DNA of 64,000 nt from Bacillus cereus group sp. RP43 (GCF_040459645.1 NZ_JARVHQ010000001.1:1178001-1242000); one strand, 5' to 3'; positions 17,021 through 25,937 are shown, numbered from the stretch's first letter. Notes: generated from the sequence alone by a model not told the origin. Translations and numbers: made by a program.

Positions 17021-17529
17021 AAATATTTGGTGCGGTATTAATAGTTGCTGTTAGCACTTTTTTCGGATTTTCATACGCTAAAAGGTATAGTGAGAGACCG
17101 CGGCAGCTTAGGTTATTGAAGGCAGCATTGCAATCATTAGAAGCTGAAATTATGTATGGACACACGCCATTATCTGAGGCGGCAGAGCGTTTAGTCAAAC
17201 AAATGCCGAAGCCATTAAATTGGATATTTCAAAGCTTTTCGAAACGGCTAGAGAGCGGGGAACAGACAGTTAGAGAAGCTTGGATTGATAGTTTGAAGGA
17301 GAACTGGACGTTAACGGCGTTTAAACAAACCGAGTATGAAATACTGCAACAATTTGGTGAAACACTTGGACAACATGATCGTGAATCACAGCAAAAACAT
17401 ATTCGCTTATGTATTACACATTTGGAGAGAGAAGAAGGAGAAGCGAAAGCATTACAACTACAATACGAAAAAATGATAAAGAGTTTAGGGGTACTAGCAG
17501 GGCTACTTATCGTAATTTTACTGCTATAG
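17014..17529 (+). CDS. spoIIIAB: Stage III sporulation protein AB
   Basis: 171 residues, ATG overlapping the end of spoIIIAA. An N-terminal membrane helix (residues 3-20) and a C-terminal one (about 152-170) bracket a helical domain related to the GspF membrane platform of secretion systems. The terminal helices and the QHDRESQQKHI stretch match the family. It is expected to sit in the mother-cell-side engulfing membrane beneath the channel. Confidence 0.94.
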   Translation: MVKIFGAVLIVAVSTFFGFSYAKRYSERPRQLRLLKAALQSLEAEIMYGHTPLSEAAERLVKQMPKPLNWIFQSFSKRLESGEQTVREAWIDSLKENWTLTAFKQTEYEILQQFGETLGQHDRESQQKHIRLCITHLEREEGEAKALQLQYEKMIKSLGVLAGLLIVILLL

Positions 17530-17543
17530 GGGGGAGAAAGGCG

Positions 17544-17747
17544 ATGTCCATTGATGTTGGATTAATATTTCAAATCGCCGGAATCGGCATTGTTTTAGCT
17601 TTCATTCATACTGTATTAAAAGAATTAAAGCGAGAGGATATTGCAAATTGGGTTATCCTTGTCGGTTTTGTCGTTATTTTATTCCATGTTGCGTTTTTGA
17701 TTAATACTCTATTCGACAAGATTAAAAGTGTCTTTCTCTTCCAGTAA
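17544..17747 (+). CDS. spoIIIAC: Stage III sporulation protein AC
   Basis: 67 residues from the ATG at 17544 (GGGGGGAGAAAGGCG upstream). The much longer frame beginning at 17409 runs inside spoIIIAB and is not used. Two transmembrane helices, with the family core FQIAGIGIVLAFIHTVLKEL at residues 9-28. The stop codon leads straight into the AGGAGG of spoIIIAD. Confidence 0.95.
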   Translation: MSIDVGLIFQIAGIGIVLAFIHTVLKELKREDIANWVILVGFVVILFHVAFLINTLFDKIKSVFLFQ

Positions 17748-17761
17748 AGGAGGCGGTTCGA

Positions 17762-18154
17762 ATCGAAATTATACAAATTGTCGGATTAGGCCTCGTTGCT
17801 ACATTTTTAGCTGCTGTTTTAAATCAGCATAAGTCTAGTATTACATCGTTATTTATTGTGTTCATTGGTAGCATGATGTTTCTCCTCTTAATCGATCAAA
17901 TTCATTCTATTTTACAAATGATTGAGAGAGTGGCGAGTGAAGCGAAAGTTAGCAACGTATATGTAGAAACGTTATTGAAAATTATAGGGATTGCTTATAT
18001 CGCTGAGTTTGGTGCGCAAATTACAAAGGATGCTGGTCAAGGTGCAATCGCTTCGAAAATTGAATTAGCTGGGAAAATCTTAATTCTCGTTATGGCAATT
18101 CCTATTTTAACGGTTGTAATTGAAACAATTCTTGGTTTTTTACCTACAGGATAA
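17762..18154 (+). CDS. spoIIIAD: Stage III sporulation protein AD, apparent non-standard start codon
   Basis: About 130 residues if read from ATC at 17762. The family N-terminus (IEIIQIVGLGLVATFL) is fully coded, but no ATG, GTG or TTG exists in this frame between a stop at 17723-17725 and a GTG at 17858, which would delete the first membrane helix. AGGAGG at 17748-17753 is eight bases before the ATC. The alignment position of the B. subtilis Met is GTT at 17756. The protein has four membrane helices and the highly conserved AEFGAQITKDAGQGAIASK block at residues 79-97. It partners SpoIIIAC in the channel base. Confidence 0.85.
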   Translation: MEIIQIVGLGLVATFLAAVLNQHKSSITSLFIVFIGSMMFLLLIDQIHSILQMIERVASEAKVSNVYVETLLKIIGIAYIAEFGAQITKDAGQGAIASKIELAGKILILVMAIPILTVVIETILGFLPTG

Positions 18155-18164
18155 GGGGGAGTGA

Positions 18165-19337
18165 ATGTTGAGGAAGTTTGGAGCTAAGCTACTATTTGCT
18201 TGCTTCCTTTTCTTTTCTTTACCGATTGTTGTACAAGCTTCTCCTATAGAAACAAACGTCGTTGATCAACAATTGGATAAGCTCGGAATTGAAGATGTGA
18301 AGCAATTTTGGGACGGGCTTGTTACAAAGTATGGAGGCTATTTACCAGAGAGTCAAAAAGGAAGCTTTATGGAGTTTGTAAAGGGAGAAAAAGAGTTCTC
18401 CATAAAAGAGTGGATGATAGGTCTACTAAAATATTTATTTCACGAGCTTGTTGCAAATGGAAAGTTACTTGGAACGCTCATTATGCTCACGATTTTCAGT
18501 GCATTGCTGCAATCGTTGCAATCTGCTTTTTCAAAGAGTAGCGTGAGTAAAATCGCGGATGCAGTCGTATACATGGTACTTATTATTTTCGCTTTAAATA
18601 GTTTTTATGTCGTCATGACATATGCAAGAGAGACGATACAAACAATGGTAGATTTCATACTAGCGTTATTACCAATTTTACTCGCACTCATAGCAACGGG
18701 CGGCGGTGTTGTTTCTGTATCGTTTTTTCATCCAATCATCATTTTCTTAATGAATACGAGTGGGCTTCTTATGAATTACATCGTTCTACCGCTTTTATTA
18801 CTTGCAACTATATTAAGTATTGTAAGTACGATGAGTGATCAATATAAAGTTACGAAATTGTCCAAGCTTTTGCAAAACGTTAGTGTTGGGATTATTGGTA
18901 TCTTTTTGACGATTTTTTTAGGCGTATTATCTGTACAGGGAACAGCGTCAGCCGTTGCTGATGGTATAGCTGTGAAAACGGCTAAATTTGTAACAGGAAA
19001 CTTCATTCCTGTAGTAGGAAGGATGTTTACTGAGGCGGCGGATACTGTTATTAGTGCATCTGGATTATTAAAAAACACAGTCGGAATTATCGGGCTCGTT
19101 ATTTTATGCTTAATTGTCGCTTTTCCAGCGATTCAAATTTTTTGTATCGCGTTTATTTATAAATTCGCAGCAGCAGTATTGCAACCAGTAGGCGGAGGAG
19201 CAATTATTCAATGTTTAGATATCATTGGACGAAGTATCATTTACGTATTTGCTTGCTTAGCTATCGTATCATTTATGTTCTTTTTAAGTATCACAATTAT
19301 TATTGCTGCCGGGAACATTACTCTCATGATGCGGTAG
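18165..19337 (+). CDS. spoIIIAE: Stage III sporulation protein AE
   Basis: 390 residues, ATG after AAGGGGGAG. A cleavable signal peptide (residues 1-25, ending VVQASP) is followed by a short extracellular segment and about eight transmembrane helices, giving a polytopic permease-like channel component. Its family is specific to endospore formers. In the operon it follows AD by ten bases. Confidence 0.95.
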   Translation: MLRKFGAKLLFACFLFFSLPIVVQASPIETNVVDQQLDKLGIEDVKQFWDGLVTKYGGYLPESQKGSFMEFVKGEKEFSIKEWMIGLLKYLFHELVANGKLLGTLIMLTIFSALLQSLQSAFSKSSVSKIADAVVYMVLIIFALNSFYVVMTYARETIQTMVDFILALLPILLALIATGGGVVSVSFFHPIIIFLMNTSGLLMNYIVLPLLLLATILSIVSTMSDQYKVTKLSKLLQNVSVGIIGIFLTIFLGVLSVQGTASAVADGIAVKTAKFVTGNFIPVVGRMFTEAADTVISASGLLKNTVGIIGLVILCLIVAFPAIQIFCIAFIYKFAAAVLQPVGGGAIIQCLDIIGRSIIYVFACLAIVSFMFFLSITIIIAAGNITLMMR

Positions 19338-19349
19338 GAGGTGAAGAGT

Positions 19350-19982
19350 GTGCAATTTGTTACAGAGTGGATTAGAAATATTATCGTTTTTTTACTCTTA
19401 GCGACAATGCTTCATCTTATTCTTCCAAATTCAAATTTGCAAAAGTACGTTAAATTCGTTGTAAGTCTATTGTTAGTCGTACTAATTTTAACGCCTCTAT
19501 TTAAGTTGTTACAAACAGATGTAAATGAAGTTATTGCGAATTTTAATGAAGAAAAGTACGTAGCAGAAGGATCTGTAAAAAATTCGATAGATTCGAAGAA
19601 AAAAGAAATACAAGCTCTAACACGTGCATATAGTTTAGAAGAGATGGCTACCAAAATGAAAAAAGACGTAGGAAAAGAGTTTGAGAAAAAGTATGGTATG
19701 ACAGTCTCTGAAATACAAATAGTCGCAGTGGAACATGCAGAAGAAGTAAAGTCAGCGAAAGATATTCAATCTGTTGTTGTGACGTTGAAAGAAAAAGAGA
19801 GCAGTAAAAATGATGCAATCGAAACAGTAAAGTCAATTGAAATTAATACGAAAGAACCACCAAAAAAATTAGAAGAAACGAATGTAGAAATGGAAAAATT
19901 CTTTTCAAGCAGGTGGCAACTAGAGGATAAACAAATCCAAGTTCAGATGGAAGGGAGGACAGGTAGCGTAAATGGACAATAA
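19350..19982 (+). CDS. spoIIIAF: Stage III sporulation protein AF
   Basis: 210 residues from a GTG at 19350 (AGGAGGTG six bases before it); the in-frame GTG at 19341 is part of that site. Two N-terminal membrane helices (about 8-25 and 33-51) anchor a soluble domain of about 150 residues rich in Lys and Glu that faces the intermembrane space and has the ring-building fold described for this family. It overlaps spoIIIAG by 11 bases. Confidence 0.94.
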   Translation: MQFVTEWIRNIIVFLLLATMLHLILPNSNLQKYVKFVVSLLLVVLILTPLFKLLQTDVNEVIANFNEEKYVAEGSVKNSIDSKKKEIQALTRAYSLEEMATKMKKDVGKEFEKKYGMTVSEIQIVAVEHAEEVKSAKDIQSVVVTLKEKESSKNDAIETVKSIEINTKEPPKKLEETNVEMEKFFSSRWQLEDKQIQVQMEGRTGSVNGQ

Positions 19983-20634
19983 AGATAAAAATTCGAGGTT
20001 CTCATTTTTTCGAAACTTATTAAATGGGGATGAAAAAGAAAATAATGAGAAGGGGAAAAAGGTAACACCTAAGTTTTTGCTTGTCCTACTCATACTTGGG
20101 ATTGCGCTTATGTTTTCTAGTAATTTCTTATCACCTAAAAAAGAAGAAGTACCTGTGTTTAAAGAAAAGACAAGTCAAAGCCAAGATAAAGATGTGCCAA
20201 CTTTCGGTCAAAAAAACAATGATAATATGTCAAATGTAGAAAAATATGAAAAAGCGTATGAACAAGAATTGAAAGCTTCTTTAGAAGAGATAGCCGGAGT
20301 AAAAGATGTAACTATTAAAGTGAACTTAGATTCATCTGAAGAAAAAATACTCGAGAAAAATACAGTAAAACGTTCACAAACTACAGGTGAAACTGATAAA
20401 GCAGGCGGTAAAAGGGAAGTAGAGGACGAGTCTCTTGATGAAAAGACCGTCATTATACGTGAAGGTGATAAAGAAACTCCAATTGTTTTGCGAACAGAGA
20501 AACCGAAAGTACGAGGTGTTCTTGTCGTAGCAAAGGGAGTGGATAATATACAAATAAAAGCAATGGTAAAAGAAGCAGTGACGCGATTATTAGATGTACC
20601 AGCTCATCGCGTTTCAGTATCACCGAAAAATTGA
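19972..20634 (+). CDS. spoIIIAG: Stage III sporulation protein AG, ring-forming
   Basis: 220 residues. A cytoplasmic N-terminus of about 35 basic residues, one membrane helix (residues 35-52), a charged linker and a C-terminal ring-building motif domain like that of EscJ/FliF (KAMVKEAVTRLLDVPAHRVSV near the end). SpoIIIAG oligomerises into the large ring of the feeding-tube channel in the mother-cell engulfing membrane. Confidence 0.95.
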   Translation: MDNKDKNSRFSFFRNLLNGDEKENNEKGKKVTPKFLLVLLILGIALMFSSNFLSPKKEEVPVFKEKTSQSQDKDVPTFGQKNNDNMSNVEKYEKAYEQELKASLEEIAGVKDVTIKVNLDSSEEKILEKNTVKRSQTTGETDKAGGKREVEDESLDEKTVIIREGDKETPIVLRTEKPKVRGVLVVAKGVDNIQIKAMVKEAVTRLLDVPAHRVSVSPKN

Positions 20635-20649
20635 TAGGGAGGAAATAAA

Positions 20650-21306
20650 GTGTTGAAAAAACAAACGGTTTGGCTATTAACGATGTTAAGTTTAGTGGTT
20701 GTGCTATCTGTTTATTATGTAACAACTCCTGATAAAATGAATACAGCAGCACCGGCAACGGGTGAAAAGATGGGACAAGAAAAGCAAGGTGCTGATAAAG
20801 CAGTTACAAAAGAAACAACGAAAGAAACTACAAATAAAGAGACAACAAAAGAAAATACAAGCAAGGAAACTACAAATAAAGAAACAGACAAAAAAGAGAA
20901 TGACAAAAAAGAAACAAGTAAAAAAGAGGCTAGCGTAACAGTTCAATCAAGCGATGAGAATTTCACAGCGTTACGTATGCAAATGGAAGATCAGCGTAGT
21001 GTAGAGAAAGAAAAGTTACAAAATGTAATGAAGTCATCAAAATCTTCAGCAGAAGAAAAGAGTAAAGCGAAAGATAATCTTGATGCAATCACTACAATGG
21101 AAACGAAGCAACAATTACTTGAGACAGTGATTAAATCTCAAGGTGGATATAAAGATGCTCTTGTAAGAGCTGATGGAACGGACATTAAAGTGACAGTTAA
21201 ATCGGCAAAGCATTCACAAAAAGAAGCGAATAAAATTATTCAGCTCGTAAGAAGTGAAGGTGGTTCAAAAGATGTAGGTGTGAAATTTGATCCATCAGTA
21301 AAATAA
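20650..21306 (+). CDS. spoIIIAH: Stage III sporulation protein AH, ring-forming, with Lys/Glu/Thr repeat linker
   Basis: 218 residues from GTG with GGGAGGAAA upstream. One membrane helix (residues 6-24) is followed by a low-complexity linker (about residues 49-96) built from repeated KETTNKETTKE-like units, then a YscJ/FliF-like ring-building domain (residues about 100-218). SpoIIIAH sits in the mother-cell membrane and binds forespore SpoIIQ across the intermembrane space. The repeat linker is unusually long and regular and would vary by slippage. Confidence 0.95.
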   Translation: MLKKQTVWLLTMLSLVVVLSVYYVTTPDKMNTAAPATGEKMGQEKQGADKAVTKETTKETTNKETTKENTSKETTNKETDKKENDKKETSKKEASVTVQSSDENFTALRMQMEDQRSVEKEKLQNVMKSSKSSAEEKSKAKDNLDAITTMETKQQLLETVIKSQGGYKDALVRADGTDIKVTVKSAKHSQKEANKIIQLVRSEGGSKDVGVKFDPSVK

Positions 21307-21363
21307 AGTGGCATATTAATTATAATAGGTGCTTTTGCTTCAAATTAGATAAAAGAATAATAG

Positions 21364-21393
21364 AAAAAAGCTATCGAAAACGATAGCTTTTTT
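21364..21393. terminator. spoIIIA operon terminator, bidirectional
   Basis: AAAAAAGCTATCG and CGATAGCTTTTTT form a 13-bp perfect stem with a four-base loop. Confidence 0.95.
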
Positions 21394-21568
21394 CTATGTC
21401 ATCTTTGCAATTGTATTTAGTATTTTCAATTGGAAACGGGGAAATACGCTGTGAGTAAAAGATTAATGGTTCATGATGATGGTGATTACTTTTTCCAGAT
21501 TTGACGTGGATGAAGAGGACCAATGCCCAAATCACTACAGCAGGAAAGAAAAGGATGAGCCATATCAT
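21371..21568 (-). CDS. Small membrane protein with histidine cluster
   Basis: 65 residues from the ATG at 21568, preceded by GAGGTG at good spacing; the upstream in-frame extension has no ribosome binding site. One membrane helix (residues 1-22) is followed by KSGKSNHHHHEP, a four-histidine run, and a polar tail. It ends inside the spoIIIA terminator and is divergent from accB. I do not recognise the family. The His run could bind a metal, which is inference only. Confidence 0.55.
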   Translation of the reverse strand: MIWLILFFPAVVIWALVLFIHVKSGKSNHHHHEPLIFYSQRISPFPIENTKYNCKDDIEKSYRFR

Positions 21569-21773
21569 ATGTCCACACCTCACTACAATAAATTTTCTAC
21601 ACTTTGAACATACTATTCTTTTATGAAGGAAGAATGAACGGCACGTAAACAAAAAAATAATATTTGGTAAAAATATGTTTTTTCACCGTAGATAAAATGA
21701 AGAATGCTGAGGGAATTATGTTTTTACACTGTACAGTTTTGAAAAAGTAAAGAATGTTTTTTAGGAAGTGGTC

Positions 21774-21803
21774 TTGCCAATTTCGTGTGAAACTTGGTAT
21801 TAT
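21774..21803 (+). promoter_or_regulatory. accB: Candidate accBC promoter
   Basis: TTGCCA (21774-21779), an 18-bp spacer and TATTAT (21798-21803), about 235 bp before accB. It is overlapped by the palindrome at 21799-21817. The rest of 21569-22039 holds no gene. Confidence 0.5.
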
Positions 21804-21817
21804 TACTAGGTAATAAT
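21799..21817. promoter_or_regulatory. FapR-like palindrome over the accB promoter
   Basis: ATTATTACTAGGTAATAAT has perfect eight-base arms around TAG and overlaps the -10 box. It differs at two symmetric positions from the FapR operator pattern as I remember it (TTAGTACTAGGTACTAA), so repression responsive to malonyl-CoA is plausible. Confidence 0.5.
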
Positions 21818-21918
21818 TTTTTAGTGGAATAATATTTTTACAGGAATTTCGATTTATAATAAAGAAATATAAATTGGAATGTTTAAAAAATTTAGCGTAA
21901 GATGGGAATAGTAAATAT

Positions 21919-21959
21919 TTCTATTAGTAAATGTCATAGGAATAAATTTTCTAATAGAA
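21919..21959 (+). repeat. Inverted repeat in the accB leader
   Basis: TTCTATTAG (21919-21927) and CTAATAGAA (21951-21959) are exact complements 23 bases apart, downstream of the promoter. They could form a leader hairpin; no T tract follows, so it is not a simple terminator. Confidence 0.5.
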
Positions 21960-22039
21960 TGCATCGTATTTTTACAGTAAATCAATTTGATGCCAATCTG
22001 TAAAAACGGGACAAACAAGAGTATGGGAGTGGATTTTAC

Positions 22040-22528
22040 ATGTTTAAAATTCAAGAAGTTCGTGAATTAATTAAATTAATTGATAGCTCTAATATTGATG
22101 AATTTGAATACAAAAAAGACGGTACAACAATCAAAATGAAAAAACGTGGTAATGAAGTAGTTACTGTGCAAGCACCGGTAACGAAACAGGTAGTACAGCC
22201 AGCAGCATCTGTCGAAGTAGAAACAGCAGTAGCGGCAGCGCAAGTAGAAGCGCCAAAACAAGAAGAGAAGACAGCTGTTCAAAATGAAAACCTACATAAA
22301 ATCACATCACCGATGGTAGGGACATTTTATTCCTCTTCTTCGCCTGATACACCTCAATATGTAAGTGTTGGGGACAGAGTATCGAAAGATTCTATCGTAT
22401 GTATTGTTGAGGCTATGAAATTATTTAACGAAATTGACGCAGATGTAGAGGGCGAAATCGTTGAAATTCTTGTTAATAATGGACAGCTTGTTGAGTATGG
22501 ACAACCGCTATTTCTTGTAAAAGCGTAA
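22040..22528 (+). CDS. accB: Biotin carboxyl carrier protein of acetyl-CoA carboxylase
   Basis: 162 residues. An N-terminal helical region (1-40), an Ala/Val/Gln-rich linker (42-82) and a C-terminal biotinyl domain whose biotinylated lysine is K127 in [10 protein letters not shown]. It carries the carboxyl group between the biotin carboxylase AccC and the carboxyltransferase to form malonyl-CoA for fatty-acid synthesis. accC follows 16 bases later. Confidence 0.97.
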   Translation: MFKIQEVRELIKLIDSSNIDEFEYKKDGTTIKMKKRGNEVVTVQAPVTKQVVQPAASVEVETAVAAAQVEAPKQEEKTAVQNENLHKITSPMVGTFYSSSSPDTPQYVSVGDRVSKDSIVCIVEAMKLFNEIDADVEGEIVEILVNNGQLVEYGQPLFLVKA

Positions 22529-22544
22529 TAAGGGAGTCTTTGTG

Positions 22545-23897
22545 ATGATAAAAAAAGTATTAATAGCCAATCGTGGGGAAATTGCTGTACGAATTATTCG
22601 TGCTTGTAAAGAAATGGATATTGAAACAGTTGCAATTTATTCAGAAGCAGACAAAGAGTCACTTCATGTGCAAATTGCAGATGAAGCGTATTGTGTTGGA
22701 CCAACGATTTCAAAAGAAAGCTATTTGAATTTGACGAACATTATTAGTGTTGCGAAATTAACAGGTTGTGATGCAATTCATCCGGGATATGGATTTTTAG
22801 CAGAGAATGCAGATTTTGCAGAATTATGCCGTGAGTGTAACTTGATTTTTATCGGTCCGAGCCCAGAAGCTATTTCAAAGATGGGCACAAAAGACGTTGC
22901 ACGTGATACAATGAAAGAAGCAGGGGTTCCGATTGTACCAGGTTCACAAGGGATTATTAAAAATACCGAAGAAGCGATCGAGCTTGCTAATCAAATTGGA
23001 TATCCAGTTATTATTAAAGCAACTGCAGGTGGCGGCGGAAAAGGTATTCGTGTTGCGCGCCATGAAGAAGAGCTTGTAAAAGGAATTCAAATTACACAGC
23101 AAGAAGCTAGTACCGCTTTTGGGAACCCTGGTGTATACTTGGAGAAGTACGTTGAAGATTTCCGCCATGTTGAGATTCAAATAATGGCAGATACACATGG
23201 AAATGCCATTCATTTAGGAGAGCGTGATTGTACAATTCAGCGCCGTCTGCAAAAACTATTAGAAGAAAGTCCATCACCTGCACTTGATGAGAATATTCGC
23301 AAGCAAATGGGTGACGCAGCAGTTAAAGCGGCGGTAGCGGTTGATTATACAGGTGCTGGTACGGTTGAGTTTATTTATGAATATAAAACGAAAAGCTTTT
23401 ATTTCATGGAGATGAATACGAGAATCCAAGTTGAACATCCAGTTACTGAAATGGTAACAGGGATGGATTTAATTAAAGAACAAATTCTTGTTGCTTCTGG
23501 AGAAAAGTTATCGTTACAGCAAGAAGAAGTACAATTTAATGGCTGGGCAATGGAATGTCGAATTAATGCGGAAAACCCTGCCAAAAAATTTATGCCATCT
23601 CCAGGTAAAGTAGAAATGTACTTACCACCAGGCGGATTTGGTATTCGCGTCGATTCAGCTGTATATCCGGGATATTCAATACCACCTTTCTATGATTCGA
23701 TGGTTGCTAAATTAATTGTTCACGGAAAAACACGTGAAGAGGCAATTGCAAAAATGAAGCGAGCGCTCAGTGAGTTTGTCATTGAAGGCGTACATACAAC
23801 AATCCCGTTCCATTTGCAATTGCTAGATCATCCTGATTTTGTAAAAGGTGAGTTTAACACGAAATTTTTGGAAGAGCATGAACTTGTGACGCAGTGA
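22545..23897 (+). CDS. accC: Biotin carboxylase subunit of acetyl-CoA carboxylase
   Basis: 450 residues from the ATG at 22545; a GTG one codon earlier is less well spaced from AGGGAG. It carboxylates the biotin on AccB using ATP and bicarbonate. ATP-grasp features: the glycine-rich loop [13 protein letters not shown] (residues about 159-171), [34 protein letters not shown] (catalytic region) and the C-terminal lid domain. The length matches the family. Confidence 0.98.
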   Translation: MIKKVLIANRGEIAVRIIRACKEMDIETVAIYSEADKESLHVQIADEAYCVGPTISKESYLNLTNIISVAKLTGCDAIHPGYGFLAENADFAELCRECNLIFIGPSPEAISKMGTKDVARDTMKEAGVPIVPGSQGIIKNTEEAIELANQIGYPVIIKATAGGGGKGIRVARHEEELVKGIQITQQEASTAFGNPGVYLEKYVEDFRHVEIQIMADTHGNAIHLGERDCTIQRRLQKLLEESPSPALDENIRKQMGDAAVKAAVAVDYTGAGTVEFIYEYKTKSFYFMEMNTRIQVEHPVTEMVTGMDLIKEQILVASGEKLSLQQEEVQFNGWAMECRINAENPAKKFMPSPGKVEMYLPPGGFGIRVDSAVYPGYSIPPFYDSMVAKLIVHGKTREEAIAKMKRALSEFVIEGVHTTIPFHLQLLDHPDFVKGEFNTKFLEEHELVTQ

Positions 23898-23919
23898 TAC
23901 ATTAAAGGAGGTTTTTTTC

Positions 23920-24312
23920 ATGGCTGAACATATGTTAGATATGGGTCAAGATACAACTCTTGGAAAAGTAGAAATTGCACCAGAAGTAATCGAAGTAATT
24001 GCAGGTATTGCAGCTGCTGAAGTAGAAGGTGTAGCGGCAATGCGTGGTAATTTTGCTACAGATGTTGTTGAGAAGTTAGGTAAGAAAAATCATGGTAAAG
24101 GTGTAAAGGTTGAATTAGCAAACGAAGATATTATTGTTGACCTTTATGTTGTGATGTATTTTGGTGTAGCAATTCCGGTTGTTGCACAAAAAATTCAAGA
24201 CAATATTCGCCAAGCACTCTTTACAATGACAGGACTTGAGCCAAAAGAAGTGAATGTTCACATCGTTGGCGTAACATTCGAAACACAAAAAACAGAAATC
24301 GAACCAGTGTAA
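23920..24312 (+). CDS. yqhY: Asp23/Gls24-family protein YqhY
   Basis: 130 residues, ATG after AAAGGAGG. The family core is GKVEIAPEVIEVIAGIAAAEVEGVAAMRG (seen in pieces at residues 16-44), followed by a second half with VELANEDIIVDLYVVM. The protein is cytoplasmic and its operon with accBC suggests a link to control of acetyl-CoA carboxylase, as proposed for B. subtilis YqhY. It ends in a terminator. Confidence 0.93.
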   Translation: MAEHMLDMGQDTTLGKVEIAPEVIEVIAGIAAAEVEGVAAMRGNFATDVVEKLGKKNHGKGVKVELANEDIIVDLYVVMYFGVAIPVVAQKIQDNIRQALFTMTGLEPKEVNVHIVGVTFETQKTEIEPV

Positions 24313-24317
24313 GAGTG

Positions 24318-24351
24318 AAAAAAGGTGCCTAGTAAAATAGGCATCTTTTTT
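24318..24351 (+). terminator. Terminator of the accB-accC-yqhY operon
   Basis: aaaaaggtgccta pairs with taggcatcttttt (one G-U), six-base loop, followed by T-rich sequence. Confidence 0.88.
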
Positions 24352-24590
24352 ATCGTGTCATTTCTTCACAAATTAAAACCCTCTAATTATTATACTATTT
24401 CAAAAAATAAGAAATATAAAAGGGAATGTTTCATTTTTCCAAAAAACGTACATTGTGATAAGATATGGAACTTGAAGTTAATCTTTTTATTATTTTTCAG
24501 CCTTGTACCCCGTGTGTGAAACGATAAATTGTGTTATTATCATTGTATTATAAGGTTGGAAAATCAATGAAAACTGCAAGAGTAAGTGAA

Positions 24591-24620
24591 TTGACGGCTT
24601 ATAAATTATAATAATATAAC
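24591..24620 (+). promoter_or_regulatory. nusB: Candidate nusB promoter
   Basis: TTGACG (24591-24596), an 18-bp spacer and TATAAC (24615-24620), 40 bp before nusB. The 24352-24590 stretch is AT-rich and I see no gene in it. Confidence 0.45.
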
Positions 24621-24660
24621 AAAGCATAAGGAAAGACTTGAAGTATAAAGGAGAGTTACA

Positions 24661-25053
24661 ATGAAACGTAGGACGGCTAGAGAAAGAGCAATGCAAGCAT
24701 TATATCAAATGGATATTACAGGAGAATTAGAACCGAAAGTAGCGGTGGAAAATACGCTAGATGAAGGTGAAGAAACAAATGAGTTTCTAGAATCACTTGT
24801 TGTAGGATTTGTAGACAACAAAGAAGAGATTGACGCAGCAATTCGTCAAAATTTAAAAAAGTGGAAGCTTGAGCGTATTAGTATTGTTGATCGCAGTATT
24901 TTACGTGTAGCTGTGTGTGAGATGAAATACATGGAAGAAATTCCACACAATGTAACAATTAACGAAGCAATTGAAATCGCAAAAACATTTGGGGATGAGG
25001 AATCTCGTCGTTTTATTAACGGCGTTTTATCTAATATAAAAGATACACTGTAA
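24661..25053 (+). CDS. nusB: Transcription antitermination factor NusB
   Basis: 130 residues, all-helical. [19 protein letters not shown] at the N-terminus and [37 protein letters not shown] in pieces near the end are family hallmarks. NusB with NusE binds boxA of rRNA leader RNA. It heads the run nusB-folD-xseA-xseB-ispA. Confidence 0.97.
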   Translation: MKRRTARERAMQALYQMDITGELEPKVAVENTLDEGEETNEFLESLVVGFVDNKEEIDAAIRQNLKKWKLERISIVDRSILRVAVCEMKYMEEIPHNVTINEAIEIAKTFGDEESRRFINGVLSNIKDTL

Positions 25054-25076
25054 TTTCTTTAAGGGGGAAACTTAAA

Positions 25077-25937
25077 ATGGTAGCAGTAATCATCAAAGGA
25101 AATGAAGTTGCGGAGAAAAAACGAGCACAATTAAAAGAAGAAGTTGTGAAGTTAAAAGAGCAAGGGATTGTACCAGGATTAGCAGTTATTTTAGTTGGAG
25201 AAGATCCAGCATCTCGTTCTTATGTAAAAGGAAAAGAAAAAGGCTGTGAGCAAGTAGGAATCTATTCAGAGCTAATTGAACTTCCTGAAACGATTGCTGA
25301 GGAGCGTTTGCTTGCTGAAATCGATCGCTTAAATGGAGACGACCGCATTAATGGCATATTGGTACAATTACCTTTACCAAAACATATTGAAGAAAAAGCT
25401 ATCATTGAAAGAATTTCACCGGAAAAGGATGTAGATGGATTTCACCCAATCAGCGTAGGACGTATGATGACGGGACAAGACACATTCCTTCCATGTACAC
25501 CGCATGGCATTTTAGAATTAGTAAAAGAAACGAATCTTGATATTTCTGGAAAACATGTTGTTGTAATTGGAAGAAGTAATATTGTTGGTAAACCAGTGGG
25601 GCAACTGTTTTTAAATGAAAATGCAACTGTCACATATTGTCATTCTAAGACGCAAAATATAGAAGAATTATCGAAGTTAGCTGATATTTTAATCGTAGCC
25701 GTTGGACGACCGAAAATGGTAACAGCTGACTATATTAAAGAAGGTGCGGTTGTAATTGATGTTGGTGTTAACCGTTTAGAAACAGGCAAACTTTGTGGTG
25801 ATGTTGATTTTGACAATGTATTAGACGTTGCGGGATACATTACGCCTGTGCCAAAAGGAGTCGGCCCAATGACTATTACAATGCTTCTTCACAACACTGT
25901 GGAGTCTGCAAAGCGTGCAGGTGTTGTTTGTCAATAA
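25077..25937 (+). CDS. folD: Bifunctional methylenetetrahydrofolate dehydrogenase/cyclohydrolase
   Basis: 286 residues. Interconverts 5,10-methylene-, methenyl- and 10-formyl-tetrahydrofolate for purine and formyl-Met synthesis. The active-site Lys is in RSYVKGKEKGCEQVG (residues about 50-64), then GILVQLPLPKHI, the dinucleotide-binding VVVIGRSNIVGKPVGQL and PVPKGVGPMTITMLLHNT near the C-terminus. The length is standard. Confidence 0.98.
   Translation: MVAVIIKGNEVAEKKRAQLKEEVVKLKEQGIVPGLAVILVGEDPASRSYVKGKEKGCEQVGIYSELIELPETIAEERLLAEIDRLNGDDRINGILVQLPLPKHIEEKAIIERISPEKDVDGFHPISVGRMMTGQDTFLPCTPHGILELVKETNLDISGKHVVVIGRSNIVGKPVGQLFLNENATVTYCHSKTQNIEELSKLADILIVAVGRPKMVTADYIKEGAVVIDVGVNRLETGKLCGDVDFDNVLDVAGYITPVPKGVGPMTITMLLHNTVESAKRAGVVCQ

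Noticed and set aside
17409..17543. Long N-terminal extension of SpoIIIAC
   Set aside because: Runs out of frame inside spoIIIAB; the family start at 17544 has a strong ribosome binding site.
20790..20940. Possible CRISPR or DNA repeat array in spoIIIAH
   Set aside because: Repeats are in-frame codons of a linker, with no constant spacers; not a CRISPR array.
20704..20946. Minus-strand Cys/Phe-rich ORFs opposite spoIIIAH
   Set aside because: Shadow of the low-complexity Lys/Glu/Thr linker; no conserved protein.
24325..24519. 64-residue plus-strand ORF after yqhY
   Set aside because: Begins inside the terminator hairpin and has no ribosome binding site.
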